A DNA stretch of 64,000 nt from Nymphaea colorata. Lineage: Eukaryota > Streptophyta > Magnoliopsida > Nymphaeales > Nymphaeaceae. The DNA lies in assembly GCF_008831285.2 (NCBI RefSeq), contig NC_045146.1, positions 3,930,001-3,994,000 of the forward strand, in the 5' to 3' direction. This document shows, piece after piece, positions 51,600 through 63,771 of this stretch. Each line of letters starts with the position of its first letter. Positions within the stretch are counted from its first letter, which is position 1. The translations under genes and the position numbers were made by a program. Under the pieces are notes generated by a model. It saw only the letters and a list, made by a program, of their open reading frames with translations, did no database searches and was not told the origin of the DNA.

Positions 51600-53931
51600 C
51601 ATATATAGACACATACACACACATATAAGGCTTAACCCTCATATACCATACTTAATTGATGAAAATCATTAAAGTTATCAATTCCAAATCAATTAAATCG
51701 TAAATTGCAAAAATAGTAGGCAAGCTGTTTTCAAGAATTTGAAATACCTTTAAAGGAAAGAAAAAGTTTGTTGAAGAAAAATCATTTGTTTCCCTCTCTC
51801 TCTCACATCATGAATGGTATTTTGGACTCTTAAAAAATAGCTTGGCCTTTGTATTTATATCTTTATTTCCATTGTTTCATCTCCTTAGAATCGATGACTC
51901 ATACGATTCACATGAAAGGATTCACATGAAAGTCTGATATATGAGAGTCTGACAACTACATGTTTATATATATATATATATATATAGATACACACACGCG
52001 CGCGCTCACATACAGAAAACAGTTTAAAACATGTTGGCTTAGGCCATAAGCTAATTAAGAAATCCAAGACTCAGGATCAGTTGCAATTGTGATCTGAAAC
52101 CTTTGTGGTAGCGGTTATCAAGGGCTCAATTTTAATTAAAATCACAAGCTTAAAAGTCATTTAACTTTCACAAGGAACATTGACTATCAAAATATAAAGT
52201 TTCTTTTCTTTTGGTAGCCTTGTCTTTCAAGTTTCAACTATTTGTTATGGAGAATTTTTGAAACTTGCGAATTCTCCGCCACTCTTCCCATCTAACACAA
52301 AGGAATGGGCGTATTCAATCTTGAGGCAAGCGATGCCATTTTTATTCTTGAATTTGTGATTCTAATGAACATAATAAATTTTGCAAATCTGCAACTCCTA
52401 GAGATCAATGGAAATTTTATTGGAAAGAAGGTAGTTGCATGCAAAATAAGCAAAAAAGATAAAACTGAAAAATTTTATGAAAATACACTTAACTTTTTGA
52501 TGTACATCTTTTTCAACTAATTGCTTCTTTTCTATGTAAAATAGGAAGCTAAATGAAAGAAAATGATACTTAAGCTTGTCTTTGTTACACCATCAAAAGT
52601 CCAGTGTGCAACTTGTAAAATTTCAAAATACATTAATATATATACTTCAAATGGTGTTGTTAACTATGGAGCAGTCTTGTCAAAACTTTTCTTTCACACA
52701 CAACCTAACATGCTTGACCAGCTAGCCCAATGTCACTCTCAAGAATTTACACAATTTCACATGCCACCAAAAGAAGACAAGATAACAATCCAAGATTGTG
52801 AATCATGTTTCTCAAAGATCTTTGGCTGCAGTCAAGGAAATTATCCATTTATCTTTCTTTTATTTTCCATGGGAGCATTACTTTTTTTGAAATTTTCAGA
52901 AAACATCCTTCTTGTTTGGTGGCAATGGAAAGCAGATTTAAGTTTTTGATATGACAAAAATATACTTTTTTTTTTGGGTACCACTAAAACACTTTCATTT
53001 GTCAATTTTAGCCAAGTTATCATGAAATCAAGTGAACAAATACATTAAAACGACCAAGTTACTAACTTAAAATAAGTTGTCGGCATGTTCATTTATGACA
53101 CTGTTAGTGCATGTTTATTGACTAATATATCTGAAAAAAAGGTACTTTACAACTATGATTAAATTTATTGAAATTCATTTTAATATTTGATGCTTTAATT
53201 AGAAAATTATTCGATCATTTTTATTTTATGATCAAATATTTAAGTATGCTTTTGAAGATGATATTTTCAAAATCTAGGTGTGGTTTCGAGAAAATGTTGA
53301 TCAAGAACAAGGTTCGTTTGACAATAAAATTTGACTAATCAGTAGCCGACTTGATGAGAACATATTGAGGACCTTTTTAGCCAACTACAAGAAAAAACAA
53401 CCATACTTTTAGCAACATTGAAGTCCTAGTCTTGATTTTTTATTACCAGTAGTTCCTTTATCTAAATATACTTTTATTTTACTCAAAAGTAACCACATCA
53501 TTGTCATGAAGTTACGTCATTACTTTAAATTCCTCCATTACCTAACTTAGAAAGTTAACCAAAGAAACAAGCAAAGTCATTCAAATGGAAATATTTTAAA
53601 CCTCTTCGGATGAAAAAGTTGGTCAAAGCAGCAGGTGAAACAAGTTTCCTGCGATGCATTTTGCACCATTGTTTCATTTTTCTCATCATCCTCATATATT
53701 GCCAGGTCATATATATGTTGGACCCCTAAAAAATAAACAAACCATGTCTTAGGGGTTAAAATGACAAAAATACCCTTGACAGTAACCTAGAAGATTCCTT
53801 CTGTGAGGACACAAATGGAATCTAAAAAAACTTTTGATGACAGAAAAAGAGAAAATACCTCTCATGTGAAATGAGAGAATAAGGGAGAATAGGAGTTTCC
53901 TCGAAGAGTGAGTTGTGTGGGCTGTTAGGTG
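48681..53931. other. 3' UTR of NAT, then intergenic sequence
   Basis: The first few hundred bases are presumably NAT 3' UTR; no canonical AATAAA was noticed. Microsatellites lie at 49411-49443 (TA), 51269-51293 (TG), 51299-51314 (GA), 51544-51594 (CT) and 51963-51986 (TA). Open frames at 49596-49979 (127 codons) and 52563-52949 (128 codons) match no family I recognise, and their AT-rich codon use gives no support for function. Around 53390 the words CTACAAGAAAAAACA and TTTTAGCAACATT recall a CACTA-type end, but no partner was found. Confidence 0.35.
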
Positions 53932-53939
53932 CATGCATC
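53932..53939. repeat. hAT target-site duplication, left (CATGCATC)
   Basis: Eight bases CATGCATC precede the left terminus of the 3.4-kb hAT element and are repeated exactly at 57352-57359. Confidence 0.9.
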
Positions 53940-56900
53940 TAGGGATGTCAACGGATCGGATCCGAATCGGATATCCGATCCGAAATGCTCTTACAAAGTC
54001 GGATATGGTAACCAATTTGACATCCGATTAAGAAATCGGATCGGATTCGGATTTAAGAAATAACATCCGATCGGATACGGATTCGGATTCAGTTTTAAGT
54101 AAATATCCGATCAGATATTAACTACATAACATCCGATCGGATACGGATTCGGATTCAGTTTTAAGTAAATATCCGATCGGATACTAACTGTAACCTGATA
54201 TCCGAATATCCGAATCCGAACTTCAACATGATATCCGAATCCGAACCACGTGAGCCCGATATCCGAATCCGGATTCAGTTTTAAGTAAATATTCGATTGA
54301 ATGTAACCTGATATCCGAATCCGAACTTCAAGATGATATCCGAATCCGAACCACGTGAGCCCGATATCCGAATCCGAACTGTGTGAGCCGTGAATGTTGA
54401 GTTGTGGTGTAGCCTCCAGGTTTTGAAATGTAAACCTAAGACAACATATGATCTTTGGCCAAAAGGTCTAGCCAAACCCACTAACTTAACACCATGAATG
54501 AATTAGAACATAAATATTATATATGGTATAATCTCATTAAGAGCTGATTTTTTCATGGAGTTGCATGTAACAATATTTTTATAGAAATTATGTACACCGT
54601 TTAACTTAAAATATTTTAAAATATATATAATTAATTAACTAAATAATACTATGTTTAATTAATTTCTTTTTTAATTAAGTAAACTATTATAGTTAAGACA
54701 TCAATTAAGCATGATATCATAAATAATATATTTACTTAATTGAAATAATAAAGAAAACTTCAATGAAGAAATTCAATAAAATGGAAATTTTAAAAAATAT
54801 GAAAAAGACACTTTTAAAGCTACAATTTTTTTAATGGACCGTAATGTCAAATTCGTTACAAGAATAGCTATATTATATATTTAAAAAATAACAAGTTTAA
54901 AAAAAAATATTGGCATGTACTTCACCTATGAAAAAAAAAGTTGATAGCAAAAAATATAATTTTTAAAAAAGCAAAACTTAAAAAAAAAATATGTTTTATA
55001 ATAAATAGAAATCTTAATCGCATTATGATATTCATTTTAAGTTTCATTGTGTATAATCTCACTATGAAAAACTGCTAAACTTATAAAAAAGTTTTATTTA
55101 TCAAATTAGCAATTTACTTATTTAATCAATCAAGTAAATTACTTTGTATAATCATACAATTCATTTAAAAGGCTTAAGTATTCGATACGTAACACATAAT
55201 TCACAAACTTGAAAACAAGAGCCTCTAACTAAGTAGGAAAACAACAAATTGTATGATTTAATAAACTATCTTATATTATATATCGTTGGAGTGATTATAC
55301 AGTTTTATGTATAAAAAACAACTATTTGATGGAGGTAAGAGGAATAATAAATTATTTGTTATATCAATGAACATTCATTTTACAGACGTAACACAAACTA
55401 TTTCAATTAACTCAATGAAATGAAAAGAAAACATTAAATAATGTCTTTTTTTAAATGAGAAATAATATGGATCACCTAATTTAATAATTCTTAATAAGAA
55501 ATCATCACAAAATCATAATTTACTTAATTAAAATATGTTATTATTTAAAATAGACCAATCAATGTTCAATATGCATAGTTAATTTGAAAAAAATACTAAA
55601 GTTAAACATCTTACTGACCGTGTCTCTATGTCTCTGTCTGTGTCGGCTCTAGTTTCCTGACCGTGTTAACATCTTACTGACCGTGTTAACATCTTACTGT
55701 GGTGCTTTCCAAATGTTATGTCATAGATGACCAGCCTATCAATAAAATGCATTCTAAGTGTGTTCTTCTTAGTTTACGGGCATTTACTTGCCATGTCTTC
55801 CTCTTATGCTGTGCGTTGGCCTTGTTGGGACTTCGAAGAACGGGAATTGATCTATAACTGGTTTTTACATTTTAATGAAATCACACGGATCACCTTGTTG
55901 ACTGCCTGCCTATCGTCCTGAATTTCTTTTTCAGCTTAGCTTTTCTTGTTTTCCCCTTTTGAATGAGTTGTCAAGTCTTTCATGCGTGAATTGAGCATCC
56001 TGTCTTTTTGCTAATCTGAAACATGTTCCACCGTAAGTGATTCAAGTTGTTACTCTCGTTCTATGTAGATGCATGTCATTTATTCTCCTATGCATGGGCT
56101 TATCTCATTTGTTCTAACTGCTCAATCTTGCCCATTTTAATATTCACTGGTGTTAATTTTTTAGTTTATTACTATAGCTTATGGTATTTTTAATCCTTTG
56201 GTAGCAATTGTCAGGGAAGCTGCTGTGAATTTCTGGTTTTTAAAAGCCAGTTTTCTGACTTGATGCTTACTCATGCAGCACTATTGAGTTGAATACGCTT
56301 GAATAATGGCTAGTTGTTGTGTACTCAGTTCTGCCAATGCATATCCATACCTCTTTATCATGAGGGTAGGGACCGTATCAGCATTTGATGGATGTTTTTG
56401 CATGATTCAGTAAAGTGAATACACTGCCATCTCTTACAAATTTCTCTTTTTCTTAGAAACAATTTTTTCCTGTTCTGCAATTGTTTTTTGAAGTTCATAG
56501 GTGAAGGATCTCTTGACAATGGAAGGAGCCATTCTGTTGACAGAGACAAACCATTTTATCTTTGTTTACTGCATATTCAATTGTAACTTGTATTTATTGT
56601 TAAGAGTTCTTATTTGTAAAGGAATTTTGACTTTTAGTTTTTATGTAGTTGAGCTTTTCTTTTTAAATTCTAGTTGATTGCATATATCAACTAATGCCCC
56701 TAAAGCTAGCTTCCTAATCACATGGTTTGAAATTGGATTTTGCAGAAAGCATAGCAAGTTGGTGACTATGGATTGCAGGCTTAAAGCAACAGCACATGCA
56801 TCAACAAGAAATTGAATTCAATGTTTGCCACAAGCCCCTCAAGGATCACGCCGCAGCTTTTCCTAATGAGGGTAGAACATAAAAGTCGGATTCGGATATA

Positions 56901-57351
56901 ACATAAAAGTCTGATTCGGATATCTTCTGGTGGATTGGGATATAACATAAAAGTCGGATCTGATTCGGATATAACATAAAAGTCGGATTCGGATATCTTT
57001 GGTGGATTCGGATATAACATAAAAGTCGGATCGGATTCGGATATAAAAAGTTGAATTCGGATCGGATTCGGATAAATTTAAAATTCGGATCGAATTCGGA
57101 TAAAATTTGAAGTTCGGATTCGGATCGGATTCAAAATAACTTAAAAATCGGATTCGGATCGGATTCAAAATAACTTAAAAATCGGATTCGGATCGGATTC
57201 GGATATGGATTTTAAAATCGGATTCGGATATGAGATAAACTTTTTTTCATCCGAATCCGAATTCATATCCGAATCCGAACATATGAATATCCGAAAAATC
57301 GGATATGGTAAAAGATACATCCGATCTGAATCCGATCCGTTGACATCCCTA
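53940..57351. mobile_element. 3.4-kb non-autonomous hAT element
   Basis: Both ends start TAGGGATGTCAACGG when read inward; the inverted match is exact for 22 bases (53940-53961 and 57330-57351). Perfect 8-bp duplications CATGCATC flank it, diagnostic of hAT. Subterminal regions (53940-54385 and 56878-57351) are dense arrays of GGATTCGGAT / ATCCGAATCC words, probably transposase-binding arrays by analogy with known hAT elements. No transposase (BED zinc finger, RNase H-like core or hATC block) was recognised inside. The core has an AT-rich part (54500-55620) and a less AT-rich part (55640-56870) with a splice-acceptor-like site at 56745. The latter could be captured host sequence, which I infer from composition only. 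Confidence 0.88.
54062..54193. repeat. 66-bp tandem duplication in hAT left subterminal array
   Basis: A 66-bp unit beginning AACATCCGATCGGATACGG starts at 54062 and again at 54128. A second longer-range duplication (ATATCCGAATCCGAACCACG) occurs at about 54231 and 54336. The left array seems to have grown by segmental duplication. Confidence 0.8.
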
Positions 57352-57359
57352 CATGCATC

Positions 57360-58046
57360 CCATATAAGCCTAAGCCTGGTTAAAATAAAAAATGATTATT
57401 TAAAAATATAAAATAAAAAATTTGAATAAATATATTATTAATAAAATAAAAATAATATTAAAAACTTATGGGGCTGAATTGTTCCCATCGGGCTGGTTTT
57501 TTCCTTGCCTGAACCTGGGCCCCATTCGGGTCGCGTACCTGATGCCCATCTCTTCGGTTTCCTTGTTAGCCGACACAGCTTCTTGTGTGTCTGTCTTATG
57601 AAAAATACACCATTTCTTACAAAAATTTGACTTGATATTTCTTACAAAAATTTGACTTGATACTAAAGGACACTATTTCATGTATCTGTCACATATTTTC
57701 ACATATGAATCTGCCTCAATTTTTAAAATGCATACATGTAACAATAACATACTTTTGCCAAACTCTCTACAAAGGGCCTTTGGGATTCAACATTTTTTGT
57801 AGCAAGCAAATTAAATTAGGCAAACTCCTACCAGTTATGGCGTACATGATCGATCTGGTGCTTTGAAACTCTTATTCTTCTTTTAACTTGAGCTCTCGAG
57901 TACAATTCCATCATCAATGGAGCTTTTGCTGGTTAAAAGAGACTGCATCGATTAACGTTGCACGATAGCACATAACATGTACCACAGTGGCTTCAAAACA
58001 GCAACCATAATATCATATAGCTGCAAAAGGTTTTGCATAAGGGTCT
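57360..58046. other. Intergenic sequence
   Basis: No gene is recognised. The segment 57365-57550 has GGGCC / GGCCC words around an AT-rich tract and could be another decayed GC-tipped element. A tandem of TTTCTTACAAAAATTTGACT occurs near 57612-57655. Confidence 0.4.
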
Positions 58047-58213
58047 GAGCCAAGGTGAGGCCCGCTTGGGTCTTAGCCGCACCTTATTAAAAAAAAAAAT
58101 TAAAAATTTCACTTGTTTTATGTAAAAATTTTGAAAAATAATATTTTGGCCAGTCAAAATTTTATAAACTTTTATTCGGCTCCATTTATGAAAAATTTTT
58201 TGGTTTCGCTCTA
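58047..58213. repeat. Dispersed repeat family, copy B
   Basis: The core shares CTTGTTTTAYRTAAAAATTT and GGYCARTCAAAATTT-like words in the same order with copy C at 60115-60305, and a GGYYTCGC tail with all copies. It has no coding capacity. Confidence 0.6.
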
Positions 58214-59696
58214 CTTCACATGAAGGGGTGGCCGAAATAATGATAGTTGCAGGACAGACGGTTATGTTTTACAGTCACAAGCATAGGTCCCATTCCCTTT
58301 TCACAAATCGGAAGCAAACTTATATAGAGCCCCCCAAGCTTAAGCACTAGGCGACCAAGAGATTAAAAATTTTAATAACTAGTGTCAAACCTACTTCATA
58401 TATATATATATATACATTGAAAAGTTGAATATGGTCAAGGTGTGTTGTCATTGAATATTAGTGCACAATATCTTGATGGAGTAAACTATGGATTTATGGT
58501 GAAGCGATGTTGGCATGAAGGGTCACAAATATTGGACCCTTCATGCACGGTATTTCCAATATACCTGTCTTGAGAAGAAGAAGAATATTGCCTGCAAATT
58601 TCACTAGGGAAAACATGGCAAAACGCTTTTCCTTGGGTAGTATGCAGTGGCATAGCCACATGGTGTCAGCCTTACAAAATAACTTCTTAAATTAGTCTCA
58701 CAAAATTGGTTTAATATATATGTTAATGTTTTGATATATTTGATTGTTATACATGTAAGTGCCCCAAAAAAATGAAATGTATTGAATGAGTGCCCCCACC
58801 AAAAAATTTTCTGGTTTTTGCTAGTGCCAGTACGCCTACATTGGCAAAAAAAAAAAGAAAACATAGTGAAGAGTCGTAGCGAACTTCTTTATATGTATGC
58901 TGTCCGTATCTAACAGAACATGAGATGACAAAGTCGATTTATCTTACTTAACTATTCATGGTTAAGCTTTGGATTCAGAAAGATAGTTGACAAAGTCACA
59001 AAACAACAAAGAACAAAACGCACATGCATCATTTATACAACATACATGGATCACAAAATTAAAAGAAAAATATAGCTAGATTCACCATGCATTTCAAAGA
59101 CTAAATTTATGGAAGGGACACTTTGTGTTCTCCTATGCATGTGTTATCTACGCACTCGCTTGCCCCTCTTTATGCTTTGTGGTGGATTGAAAGACTGTCG
59201 CATCACACCGACGAACGAACGATCGGCTCGTGATGCTTTGAATAAGTTATTTAAATATGTGATAGGAGGGTGGCTGGTTATGAAGTCCAAAGTTTATTAG
59301 CCACCTTCTTCCTCTCCATTAATCTCTCAGTGCATCATTTTGTTAGAAGTGGCGGGGGACGTGTTTGTTACTATTGGCTATCTAATTTGGTCATCACCAA
59401 AAGTATCGATAATGATGCTTAATCCATCACATTAATTGTCACTACTACTAATGGTGGCAACACAGAAGTTGTCATTTTAATCCTATAATATTAGTGGCAG
59501 GGTCAGTTGTCATTTTAACATCGACGTATATGCCAAGTAAAAAGTATGCTTACAATGTATATAACAACTATGAACATCAATGAATATGGAGGAGATTATG
59601 CTATCATTTTTCCTAACAAAGATTGGGTTAGAAGAATCCAGCAATGGTTGGAAGGGTGAAGACAGAATGCAGATTGGAGCAGACAAATTGATCACG
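58214..59696. other. Intergenic sequence
   Basis: No gene is recognised. A short TA tract lies at about 58398-58414. The 58640-58840 interval has inverted AGTGGCATAGCC / GCTAGTGCCAG-type words and may be a further old repeat. Confidence 0.35.
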
Positions 59697-59704
59697 TTGA
59701 GGAG

Positions 59705-60042
59705 TAAGGCTGGGCGTCGGCGGGTACCCGACGGGTACTTGGTACCTGTCCTAACTCGGGCCTGGGCTCGAGTCCAAAAAAAGGCATTGTGTGTTATCCG
59801 CCCGGCTCGGGTGGGCCTAACTAAGCCCGATTTGGCCTGATAAAATTCTTTTAATATACATTTTATTGATTTTTTATATATTATTTTTATTACAATTAAT
59901 TAAATTTATACATTATTTTATATTATATATTTTTTTAGTTTAATCTGGTCGGGCCCTAGCTGGGCTTGGGCTCAGGTTTTAGGTGTCGGGTTGGGCCCGA
60001 GCCTGGGTTTCAGGTGTCAGGATGACCGGATGCCCAGACTTA
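59705..60042. mobile_element. hAT-like MITE (338 bp) with CGGGCC-type ends
   Basis: The element starts TAAGGCTGGGCG and ends GCCCAGACTTA, an imperfect inverted pair. It is flanked by TTGAGGAG (59697-59704) and TTAAGGAG (60043-60050), 7 of 8 matching. GC-rich ends (59705-59835 and 59945-60035) made of CGGGTACC / TCGGGCC / GGGCTCGAG words enclose an AT-rich core. Termini and plan agree with the elements at 1400 and 6800, so these three form one family. Confidence 0.7.
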
Positions 60043-60114
60043 TTAAGGAGAGATTAACAATAGAACAATGTGCTGTTATAGTTGACATAGGCAAATAACT
60101 TCACCATGTAAATA

Positions 60115-60305
60115 CATAGCCAGGGTAGGGCCCCTAAGGTCCATGGCCCCACTTTAAAAAATAATAATAATAAAAATTTACACGTAAAATTTTAAAAAAA
60201 TTCGCTTGTTTTACATAAAAATTTTAAAAAATGACATTTCGACGCAGGTCAAAATTTAGAAACTTTAATTTGACTCCACTCATGAAAAATTTCTAGCTCC
60301 GCCCT
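60115..60305. repeat. Dispersed repeat family, copy C
   Basis: It runs from CATAGCCAGGGTAGGGCCCC to AAATTTCTAGCTCCGCCC, with a core closely resembling copy B at 58047-58213. No target duplication was recognised. Confidence 0.6.
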
Positions 60306-61580
60306 TGCTTATGGCACTCTTGTCCACCGTGCTTTCACTGCTATCCTGTACCGAAAAATTCAAACGATGCAAAATCGGCCTATTGAATAAACAAGAAAAA
60401 AGAAGGCAAAAGATTGAAGACCCTTTGCTTGCCAATAAATTTTTTCACCCCCATTTCTTTAATCGCTTGACCTAGTGACCATTGAACCCTGCACAATATT
60501 AACAACTTATTACTCTACTATCTATCAAAAAATTAGTTGCTCATTCTCCCTCTTCTTTTGTTTGCTTCCAGAGCTCAAAAAGTTGGGGGACTTAAGTTCA
60601 GTCATCTCTACAAGTAAGGGCTGCAAGAATTAAAGCCCCTGGCTAGGTCTCAATGATAAGCATTGACACATAAAAGATAGGCGGCTTGCCTAAAAGATAG
60701 GCAGGTATTTGTTGTTCGTCCAAAAGTTGAGGGTTAGTTTTGTAATTTTGTTTTTCCAATTTATTCTTGTGGCTATCTATCTGTTTCTACTCTTTATTTG
60801 GTTAGATTATTAGTTCAAGAGCTCAACTGAAAGGTTAATATTAGCAAGCATTTAACTTGGAAATGATTCAGTTGAAACAAGTTACTATTTGTTGAACTGA
60901 AGTGTACTTAAGTAAAGGAAAAGGTTCGCTAACTTCAATATGTTGAATTTTCCTTAATCTTTGGTGCTCAATTTTAGTGGAGAAAATTAAAAAATATATA
61001 AAAAAATCATTTCACAACGTTTATGAGATTTTGTTGAGAATAGTTATGTAGAAGCATATGCTTCCAAGTCCGAGGATGTCAAAAAATGTGGAAGGAAGTG
61101 TGTCAAGGTATTGTTGGTATTGTAGTGTGTCATTTACATAAGCCGCATTACCAATAATTGCGGATTAAAATAGATAAAAGGAAACATGTACAATATTAAT
61201 GAAACAAAAATTTCATGGAGACACGAAGGTCATCATAGTAGAACTGTAAAGTACCATAGTCACAAATAATGTCTCAGCGTTTTAAACGGTGAGATTTTTC
61301 TCGTGTATAATACATCAGACTTGAAAAAAAACAGTATTTTAAAAGAAAATAACAAAATTAAAAGTGAGAGAAAAGTAAAATAAGTGAGAAAATAATAACA
61401 CAAACATCAAAAGATAAGTAGATTTGCAACAAATAAAAAAAAAATAAAAAAAACTATTTGGCATTAAAAATATGTTTTTTTTTTTTTCGTTTTAACATTT
61501 TTTTAATGCGTTTTTAAAAGTTTTAAACGGCATTTCATTTTTAGAAAATAAAGTGTTCTTTGTAACTATGCTTATAAGGA
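60306..61580. other. Intergenic sequence
   Basis: No gene is recognised. It is AT-rich with poly(A) and poly(T) runs near 61437-61490. It may hold the lost 5' region of the following Copia relic. Confidence 0.35.
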
Positions 61581-62740
61581 AAATTTGAAACATTCTGTAT
61601 AAAAAAGTGGAGTGCTGGTTCAAAATTTTTCATGACATTTTTTGGGAGAGCATTGTCGATCAAAAGATAGTTGAAATGGTGTTGAGAAACTGCCTAGGTT
61701 TGATCATGTTGTTAGAAAACATGGAGCAATCCAAGGATTTAGCATCATATATTTTGAATGAACTAATGGGCCTTTTGTTGGCACACGAAAATAATTGAAT
61801 AGGGGACAAAAAGTGTGACTAAACATGTTTTTCTTATCAATATTAATGCCAATGAATCAAGCCACGACAAACCAAAAAGGTAGAACAGAAGTTGCGGATC
61901 TAGCCATTGGTAGAAGCAAACTATATTAAAAATGCCAAACAGAAAGAAGATTTTTGTGGACAAAGAGAGTAATATTTTTCGCACTTTTTTGTGGTTTTTA
62001 GATCGTGGTTGTAGTGATACATAATTGGTGAGAAGAACTTGTTCTAATGCACTTACAAGTTTGTGAAATCAAAAGCTTGTGTTGTTAATATTCATCAACT
62101 CGGGAAAAGGAATTATCAAAAAAAAAAAAACTTCAAATCAAGTGAACAAAAGTTTATTATAGATGTATATTATCTATCATGTTAGGCACAAAATTTGTTA
62201 TTTATATAAAATGACTACTTTGTTTTTGTTCAACAATAGTATGAGTAAGATAATGAATGCTGAAATCTTGATTACCAGAGTTCATATGGCATGAAATTAC
62301 ATATTTTTTTACCTGAATCTTCATGTTGTAACCATCATGTCTTGGTTGAAAATATTGATTATATTTTTGTCTGGCATTTGAAATATGGTTGTTTGCATTT
62401 TAGAAAGCTGAAATTATTTAGTCCCAAAATTTAAATTTACATCTCCTAACACTGTTTGTGAATGTTGTGTATACGAGACAAAACATCAAATGTCATTTAT
62501 GTTTAAAACCGTCAAGAACGCTTGTCAACCAATGGAATTAATTCATGCTGATCTATGTAGGCTAAATAAGCCAATGAACAATGCGAACTACTTTTTTGTT
62601 ATCCACTAATGAGTTTTCTTGCACAAATTGGGTTTATTTTCTTTATTAATACTCTTGAAAACCTCAGAGGGTTTCCAAATTTTGTTAAACCGGAGTGGAT
62701 ATAAAGAATTTTTATTAAACAAAAGGGATTATGAAGAATT
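61580..62740 (+). pseudogene. Decayed Copia: gag, protease, integrase N-terminal part
   Basis: A UBN2-type Gag end reads KIVEMVLRNCLGLIMLLENM and DLASYILNELMGLLLAHENN (61660-61798). Protease-like text DRGCSDT, then a stop, then LVRRTC, lies at about 62002-62040, where the family has D[ST]GCS.HMTG. A GAG-pre-integrase block VWHLKYGCLHFRKLKLF is at about 62367-62420. Integrase text ELIHADLC (about 62538-62562) follows the zinc region CECCVYETKHQM (about 62460-62495). Then SEGFQ...SGYKEF leads to about 62730. Frame breaks throughout; RT and RNase H are absent, and the relic ends shortly before a TA tract. Confidence 0.72.
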
Positions 62741-63647
62741 TTTGTTTGAAATACAATAAAAATTCACATTAAGCAATTGACAATAATAAAGGCTTGTCAA
62801 TAAAATGACGTCACGCAAATGGTGCATCCTGTAGCCATCATGGAATACACCATTTGTAATGGTTTTTAGCATCATAAAAAATATATATATATCTTGCCAA
62901 AGAAGTTGGTTGTTTGATTTAGGTCCTCTGTCTCTCACTCTTTATATATATATATATATATAAACATCGTTTTTGCGATAAAAACGTCGTTTCTGTAAAC
63001 ATCACGAACCGCACGATAAAAACGTCGTTTCTGTAAACATCACGAACCTTTGCTACTTATAAATGGCAGCTAACGCTTAATGTGATGGATGTTTTTCAAT
63101 TTTTAATTTCCATGTCATGGATGTTTTCTAATATTTAACTTTTTGAGTCATTCGGTGACATTACACACACAAATATATATATATATATATATATTTTCCT
63201 TTTCACCTGAAGTGTTGGATCGGCCACTCCACTTTGGCCGTCGGACTTTTCCACAACACTCTCGTGTCAGCGCTCTTTGCGGCAATGAACGGCTTGTTCT
63301 TGGGAAGAGTGTTGGGAGGGTTCGTGGCCCCCCCCAGTGGTACACTTGTTAATAGACGAACTTCTGCGGGCTAGACATGGCAACTTGGCCTTCAGCATGC
63401 TTTCCGTGAATAATCCGTAAATGCTAGGGGCCTGTCTGCAACGGATGGTGATGAAAATGGTAGAAAAACGAAGGGAGAAGAGGGGAGGATGGTGGTGGTG
63501 GCGATATAATCCATGATTTCCTGCTGAGTAGAGCTGAGAGGGGAAGGGGAAGGAAAACGGGGAAGGGGAAGAAGGGAAAGGGGAAGAACGGGGAACGGTG
63601 GGGGGTGCCACTCATCTCTCTGTCCGCCCGCCTCTGGGGCTCACCAG
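62741..63647. other. Intergenic and probable promoter of the last gene
   Basis: A 38-bp-period duplication (CGATAAAAACGTCGTTTCTG at 62976 and 63014) follows a TA tract at 62944-62962. Another TA tract lies at 63173-63194. From about 63200 the DNA becomes GC-richer and, at 63460-63600, strongly purine-rich, leading into the first exon at 63648. This shift fits a promoter and 5' leader, but no TATA box is assigned. Confidence 0.45.
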
Positions 63648-63728
63648 ATGGCGTCGCTGCCTCCTCCTCCTCCTTCGGATGAGGCCTTGAGGGCGGCGCC
63701 CGCCCATTCGGATATGGCCGTCGACAAA
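63648..63728 (+). CDS. Probable first exon of an unidentified gene (partial)
   Basis: ATG at 63648 opens a GC-rich 27-codon exon reading MASLPPPPPSDEALRAAPAH and then SDMAVDK, ending exactly at a codon boundary before GTATGT at 63729. A CT-rich stretch in the putative intron follows (63738-63772). Codon use and the GC-rich leader contrast with the AT-rich surroundings, as at a plant gene start. The N-terminus is low in complexity (poly-Pro), so the product cannot be named; the rest of the gene is outside the window. It could also be a chance frame in a CpG-rich leader. Confidence 0.5.
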
Positions 63729-63738
63729 GTATGTGCTT

Positions 63739-63771
<33 letters not shown>

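Noticed and set aside
52563-52949. 128-codon frame that could be a small gene
   Set aside because: No recognisable family, no upstream gene-like context and AT-rich codon use; I cannot support it as a gene.
56863-57411. Open frames rich in Ile-Arg and Ser-Glu repeats
   Set aside because: They are translations of the GGATTCGGAT array of the hAT element, not proteins.
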